DNA of 64,000 nucleotides from Taxillus chinensis (lineage: Eukaryota > Streptophyta > Magnoliopsida > Santalales > Loranthaceae), in assembly GCA_023512835.1 (NCBI GenBank), contig CM042090.1, forward strand, positions 3,379,826 through 3,443,825, read 5' to 3'. The notes under the pieces were generated by a model that made no database searches, had not been told where the DNA came from, and saw only the letters and a list, made by a program, of their open reading frames with translations. Shown piece after piece: positions 58,519 through 64,000 of the stretch (position 1 is the stretch's first letter; every line of letters begins with the position of its first letter). The position numbers were made by a program, and so were the translations under genes.

Positions 58519-60117
58519 TTACCAGTTAGGGAGCCTTTCCCTGAGAAAAAACAAAAAAAGGAAAGCACCGAAGGGCCAAAAAGAAGAAGCCTTCTCATCT
58601 TTCAAAAGAACTCCAAACAGTGGTCCACCATTTTTGTTAAATCAAAACCAGCTTACTGAAGTGAGTCTAAATTTCACACTCATCACCTCCTTCATATAAA
58701 TGGCACCAAAAATCTCATTTTGGTACAAAGAAAAGAAAGTCAAAACTAAGGAGCGGACTTAGTGAAAACCCGAAAGGACACTAAAGGTAAAATACAAAGC
58801 TCTGTGAAAAGAGAGAAGGATTAAAAGCGGACTTAGTAAAAACCCGAAATGGCACTAAGGGTAAAATACAAAGTCAAACAAAGGGACCAGGATCCAAAGT
58901 CACCTGAAGCAGTCTGATAAAATCTCAAACATCTTAGAGGGACTGATCAGTTACTCCACGTCAGAGGCTGGCTTGTGAATAGAAGGATGGTCAAGTTTTG
59001 AGCATACTTTGATCAACTTTGTAAACCAATATCTTAAAAAAAACTATCATTCTGTTCCATAAAAGGAAGACTTGTTATACTCTTATGACAATATATAAGT
59101 CATATTGTGTACGATGATGTAGTTTTGTCAAAATCCTTTTCAGCGATCAATAATTAATTTAGTTTTGTCAAAATATATAAGAATTATTATCTTGAACATT
59201 CCATGCATGGGGATATAGGCATGCAGAAAGGATGGAGCCTCGGTCTCTTGTAGCAAAGAGAGAGCAAAAAGCATTAGACATCCACTGGCCCCATTCCCCG
59301 GTGGAGGAGAAAGATTTTCAAACTTAATCATAAGTTCACATGCATTCATGCATCATTCTCAAAAGGATTAACATCTTCATGCATCATTAGCATGCATCCT
59401 AGCATGTTTGCTCTTCCTGCTTACAGGATTGACTATACTTCAGAATGACATCTCATGTTAGGCTGCAGAGACCGTCTCTGAACACGGATGTGGACTCACC
59501 CTCAACAAACAGAGTTCCCTTCCAGAATAAAAGAACTAAAACTCGGCAGACCAAGATCGTAAGCCCAAGCATGACTCTTGAGTGGTAATCTCGTAGAGTG
59601 ATTTCTTAGAGTGAACTCGTAGAGGGAGCTATGATAGAGTCACCCATCCTTATAGCCCAAGATGCTATCTCACTATCATTCGACCTGAGATGTCGTATTT
59701 GGCCCAAGAAGCCATTCTTGTAGCCCAAGATGTTATCTCACAATTATTCGACCCAAGATGTCATATTCGGCCCAAGAAGCCATCCATAGCCCAAGATGCT
59801 ATCTCATTATCATTCAACCCAAGATGTGTACTTGGCCCAAGAAGCCATTCCTCCAGTCCTAGAAGCTGTTCGACCCAAGATGTCGCATTTGACCCAAGAT
59901 GTCACTCATATCCAACCCAAGATGTCGTCTCAACCCAAGATGTTATTTTCTTCCTACAGCTCTAGAAGCTGACCACTTTGACCCAAGATGTCATTTTACC
60001 ACCCTAAACCAAAGCCATACACACCGGCATGCGGACCGCTCCAAAACAATAGAATGTCAACTTGTCAAAATGGGTACGGAATTATCTTTGCACGTCATTC
60101 ACATACAAATAACGTGC
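58519..60117 (+). other. Ogre-type 3' untranslated region
   Basis: No coding sequence. An about 75-bp direct duplication lies at 58753-58880 (GCGGACTTAGTGAAAACCCG and GCGGACTTAGTAAAAACCCG). The tandem block at 59655-60000 follows. Long repeat-rich 3' untranslated regions are known from Ogre elements. Confidence 0.75.
59655..60000 (+). repeat. CCCAAGATGTC tandem repeat block
   Basis: At least eleven forms of CCAAGATGTC/CCAAGATGCT occur. In the left half they fall in about 70-bp higher-order units (GCCCAAGATGCTATCTCA at about 59656, 59727 and 59794, each followed by CATTCGACC-like words and GGCCCAAGAAGCCAT). The right half decays to shorter, irregular spacing. Confidence 0.85.
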
Positions 60118-60130
60118 AAAGAGGGACAGC
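60118..60130 (+). other. Ogre-type polypurine tract
   Basis: AAAGAGGGACAGC lies immediately before the 3' LTR. It is the only purine-rich stretch at this junction. Confidence 0.6.
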
Positions 60131-62632
60131 TATTGGACCCCATTTTGACCGAGCAAGATCGCAACCAAACTCAGTAGAGAAGCCCAAGAATGAGAGCAAT
60201 TTGTGAGAGACCTCAAAATGCCCCAAGGCCAGCACCAAAGGATGGAGGATGAAATTTGGAGACTAACACACTCGACCGTATCCGAATCCGACTTGAAACG
60301 AGGAAGTTATGTCCAAAATGGTTTTGGGCATGAAAAGTCAAGCTTGCAAAAGACGATCAACACCTTTGGTCAAACTGCCCGAAAATATGACTACGAAATT
60401 CTCCCAGAGTCAACTTAGGCACTTTTGAAGACCTGCAGGTCATGGCCTCGAAGCTTAGCCTTGAAGACATGTAGTCGTAGCCTCGTAATCGCAACCTCGA
60501 AGCGTAGCCTCGTAGCCTCGCAGTCGTAGCCTCGAAGCGCAACCTCGTAGCCTGGCAGTCGTAGCCTCGAAGTGCAGCCTCGTAGCCTCGAAGCCTCGCA
60601 GTCGCAGCCTCGAAGCGCAGCCTCGAAGCCTCGCAGTCGCAGTCTCGAAGCGCAGCCTCATAGCCTCGCAGTCGCAGTCTCGAAACGCAGCCTCGTAGCC
60701 TCGTAGTCACAGCATTGAAGCGCAGCCTCATAGCCTCGCAGTCGTAGCCTCGAAGCGCAGCCTTGTAGCCTTGCAGTCATAGCCTCGAAGCGCAGCCTCG
60801 TAGCCTCGCAGTCGCAGTCTCGAAGTGCAGCCTCGCAGCCTCGAAACGTAACCTCGTAGACTCACAGTTGCAGTCGCAGTTATAGCCTTGAAGACTCACA
60901 GCCGCAGCCTCGAAGCTCTGCCTCAAAGACCTCACAGAAACCTTTGACCTTCAACCTTCAACCCTGCGATTTTCGACCCACTAGGCTTCGAACATTCGGT
61001 TGGAAACTCCAAAGACAATCAGCCTGGAAGCAGCTCCAGCGCATCGAGACTCCAAAATTCTTTTTCAGGTGCATTAATTACGAGTAGTACCTTGGATTCC
61101 ATTTTCGAGCATAAGGACGGGAGGCCTCTATAATTAAATGCTATTTTTCCTCGGGACATCACTGTTGACCCTAGAGACTGCACGACTATTAATTTCCAAC
61201 GGCGCCGATATACCTGGAGGTTCATCCAGCCCTTACCCACCAAGGTGTCCAGATACAACATAGGAATAAATAATCCCAAAAGATTTATTTATTTTCAGGC
61301 ATCAGGACTCCCTTTTTCAAAGCATTGGAACAGGGAATCGTTGTAAATTGTTTTTAATTAATACTTAGGAACTGGTAATCCTATTTTCGAAGTCATTAAT
61401 TCATTGGAATACCGCCATTGACTTATGGGGATTGTAAGGCATCCAATTAATGCCGAGGCACGGGCTGTCTCCCCTGGGATCCCTATAAATAGGCTGCCCT
61501 AAGAGACAAAGAAGGAAGGCATCAATTATCAAGTATCAAAGAAGGTTATTCTGAGAGAAAGCTTTCTGACTAGATTTTCGAGAGATAAAAATCAGAGGGA
61601 GAGAGAGAGTATCCTGGGAATCACAAAGAGAGATATACTCATTTTCTAAGGGAAAAAGTACTCAGAATCACTGTTCGTCTTCACGGAGAGAAGTTGACAC
61701 TGAAAAAGTTTCTTTTTCTAACCTTTGTGCTTTCAGGAAACTCTTGGAAGACATTATTTGAAGGGAAAAAGGGCTCATATCTGCATCATTTTCTTTCCTC
61801 CAGGTTCTCTACTGTTGTTTTTTTTCCCTGTTTTCTAAACATAAAACCCAAAACTGCTCTATTTTCCCTTTTCATTATTTCTCAAAGTTTGAAAAACAAA
61901 AATACAAAAAAACATTTTGCATCTCTCTTTTCCTTTATTATTTTCAAAAAAAATAATAAAATGTAAAAACACAAAAACTCAAATCTCTTCTAGAAAAATT
62001 TAAACAAGGCCTGGGCGGTCATGAGGGTTGAGCCCTAGATGCTCATATCGTAGTCTGTCTGGGCCAATATCAATTGTGACAGTATTTTATTATTTGAATT
62101 CAAATTATTTTTTGTTTTATTTTCTAAAAAAGAAAAATTACTTTTGTTTTCTTATAAAAGTACAATACTGTCATATGGGCCTAGATTCACTTTTTTTTTT
62201 CTAAAATTAGAATGTACCCTTTTATCTGCTTTAAAACTCTTCTTTTCTTTGTTTTTTAAGGTTTAGATCCTAAAAACTCCATTTTCCCGAAAATTAAAAA
62301 TATAAAAAAAATAACTTCTTTTAAAATAATGCAAGCAAACACCCATAGATCAAGACTAGGTACCAATTGTAGGCGTTGTGGGGGTGCAAGAGTTTTTCTT
62401 TCTTCCTCACACGTAACCGACTCCCGAACCTAATTCTCTAGAACCGTAGACCTTTCTTTTTTTGGGTGCCCAATCACACCTCTAATTTGTTTGGTGGCGA
62501 CTCTGTGTTTTTTTTCTCTTTAATGGTTTGTGTGAGACTTGTGCAAGGATGGCTCTAGGATCAACAAAATGAACTAGCATGGAGTCCTTTCACAAAAGCT
62601 AGTACAAGCCCAGTCAAAAACAGGTGATGACA
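60131..62632 (+). repeat. Ogre-type 3' LTR with an extra 820-bp segment
   Basis: 2,502 bp; it begins TATTGGACCCC (TG changed to TA) and ends GGTGATGACA. It aligns with the 5' LTR on both sides of 60230-61045, which the 5' LTR lacks. Confidence 0.9.
60440..60950. repeat. CCTCGAAGCGCAGCCTCGTAG minisatellite in the Ogre-type 3' LTR
   Basis: Tandem words (CCTCGAAGCGCAG, CCTCGTAG, CCTCGCAGTCG) form an about 35-bp higher-order unit repeated more than ten times. The minus strand is open in one frame over much of it and gives an Arg/Leu-rich repeat (ARLRGYEAALRGYD), most simply a by-product of the repeat. Confidence 0.9.
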
Positions 62633-62637
62633 GTGCT

Positions 62638-64000
62638 TCGACATCACAAAAAAAATTACAGACAAGCACACACATCTTACACACGAGTATCATTACATAA
62701 ACTAATGCACTCGATATAAATAAAGTAAAAATTGTAGCATTATATGATTTATTTCAAACCTTAGTTTAGTATAAATTGAGTTATTTAATTTCTTGATTTG
62801 CGACAGTTAAAAAATGCAAAAACTCACCTGCATAAGTATTAAGAAGCACAATCAAGGAAGTGTATTTTTACCTTATGTTTAATGGGTTGTATAGTTTATT
62901 TTTGTTAGAATTTGCCTGTATTTTTTTATTCTTTATTTTTTGCATTTCCATCTAAATTGTCTCAAGCTATTATTTATATAATTTTAGGCCTTTTGAAATT
63001 GAATAAGGCAAGGAGAGTGGACTTAAAAGACTCCATCAACGGTAAAGAGTATCAATACTGATAAGTCTAAAAATTTATAGATTGCATGGTATAATTGTGA
63101 ACCGATTTAATTGCCTTGATTTTATGACTGAAAACTAATCGTAAACTCCAATAAAGAAACTGACTTAGAAAATTATAATAATGGAGTCAGGATTTACAAT
63201 ATTTTTTGAAAGAAGCTCGGGTTTAATGAACTAATTTAGGATTCAAGATCAAAGGAAACATTTAGTATTGCGATATTATTTGAAAAATAGCGAGTGAGGT
63301 AATTTTTTTAAATTATTTATGAGTGATATAAATTTATTTACGTTTATAATTTTTTTAAATGATCAGGTTTTCAAATATAAAACGGATTAACTAAATAGGA
63401 ACTAAAAATCTAGAATAGATTTAGTATACATCTAGGGTGATGTTTAGTTTAATTATATTATTTTTAAAAATAATACGGCCGATGAATTTAAAATTATTTA
63501 TAAATGATAAAAATTTATTTAACTCACAGTTTTTAAAAATAATTATGTTTTTAACAAAAAAAAGGGCTGACCAAATATAATCTGGTTACATTTGACTTAA
63601 TATAATTAATTTTAAAAATAGTATTATTTTAAAAAATTATGAGCTCAAAAATAATTTTAAATTTATCAGTGTATAATTTTTAAAAATAACTATTTTTTAA
63701 AATAATATCATCAAATCAAATAATCCTACCAAAACATAACCATGAAAGGATATAACTTATATGAAACAGGGAATTATTGAAATAGTAAGAAACTCTAACT
63801 TGATAATATTTTTATTTTTTATTTTATTTCAGTACAAAGTAACTTTAAACACTTTTTTACCGATGGATTGATCTTGAAACCACTCGCCATAATCCTAGAG
63901 TGAAACAACTCCAACTCATCCGATGTATAATTAAGTTAATTTCCAACAAGGTCCGATTAATTTTTACATAAATTTAGTTAAAATAAATAAAAAATAAAAA
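62638..64000. other. AT-rich spacer, no gene
   Basis: No coding sequence or transposon ends recognised. From 63400 on, words such as TTTTTAAAAATAAT recur, possibly a degraded miniature element. Confidence 0.45.

Noticed and set aside
60357..60731. An Arg/Leu-repeat protein on the minus strand of the 3' LTR
   Set aside because: A tandem repeat whose unit length keeps frame gives such open frames automatically. There is no independent sign of coding.

Overview
This is plant nuclear DNA, most likely from a eudicot. It holds a single-exon RPP13-like CC-NBS-LRR gene, Ty1/copia and Ty3/gypsy retrotransposons with plant-type primer binding sites, a giant Tat/Ogre-type element, and AT-rich spacers. 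I cannot name the species. There is one apparently intact protein-coding gene: a 1,601-residue NLR immune receptor on the minus strand (12157-16962). Nearly everything else that can be recognised is retrotransposon DNA, much of it in nested insertions whose order can be read from target-site duplications (TSDs).

Layout. 1-7,400: three solo LTRs. One is a TGTTGG-family copy at 867-2112 (TSD ATGTT). The other two are related LTRs in opposite orientation at 2534-5446 and 5471-7387, each with its own TSD. 7,490-7,715: a decayed LRR fragment of an NLR. 8,240-10,520: short tandem and AAACC-rich repeats. 11,800-17,300: the NLR gene with a candidate 3' UTR intron and its upstream region. 19,386-24,129: a minus-strand Ty1/copia element with 223-bp LTRs differing by one base, but with no recognisable gag capsid region and with a broken pol. 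24,475-25,762: a second TGTTGG-family solo LTR. 26,121-37,680: a third copy, split by a rearranged Del/Tekay-like LTR complex (27017-37207, TSD CTCGC). That complex is itself split by a minus-strand chromovirus (30204-35713) with two identical 385-bp LTRs. 38,173-62,632: a 24.5-kb Tat/Ogre-type element with TSD GTGCT, a primer binding site, an extra ORF1, gag, protease, G-patch, RNase H and integrase. Most of its reverse transcriptase is deleted. Three other insertions lie inside it: a truncated Del/Tekay-like element (42714 to about 46322) and two solo LTRs of one further family (49368-53029 and 55088-58513). 62,638-64,000: AT-rich, no gene seen.

How it fits together. The region looks like an NLR locus embedded in retrotransposon DNA. 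Seven solo LTRs (one later interrupted) point to repeated LTR-LTR recombination. The LRR relic 4.4 kb downstream of the NLR stop suggests that the locus once held more NLR sequence. The youngest insertions, judged by LTR identity, are the copia and chromovirus elements. Both have damaged reading frames, so either they moved using proteins from other copies or some frameshifts are assembly errors. I found no clearly new biological system. The most unusual structures are the 820-bp minisatellite-bearing segment present in only one LTR of the Ogre-type element, the similar repeat units in the unrelated Del/Tekay-like LTR, and a 36-bp-arm hairpin in a solo LTR.
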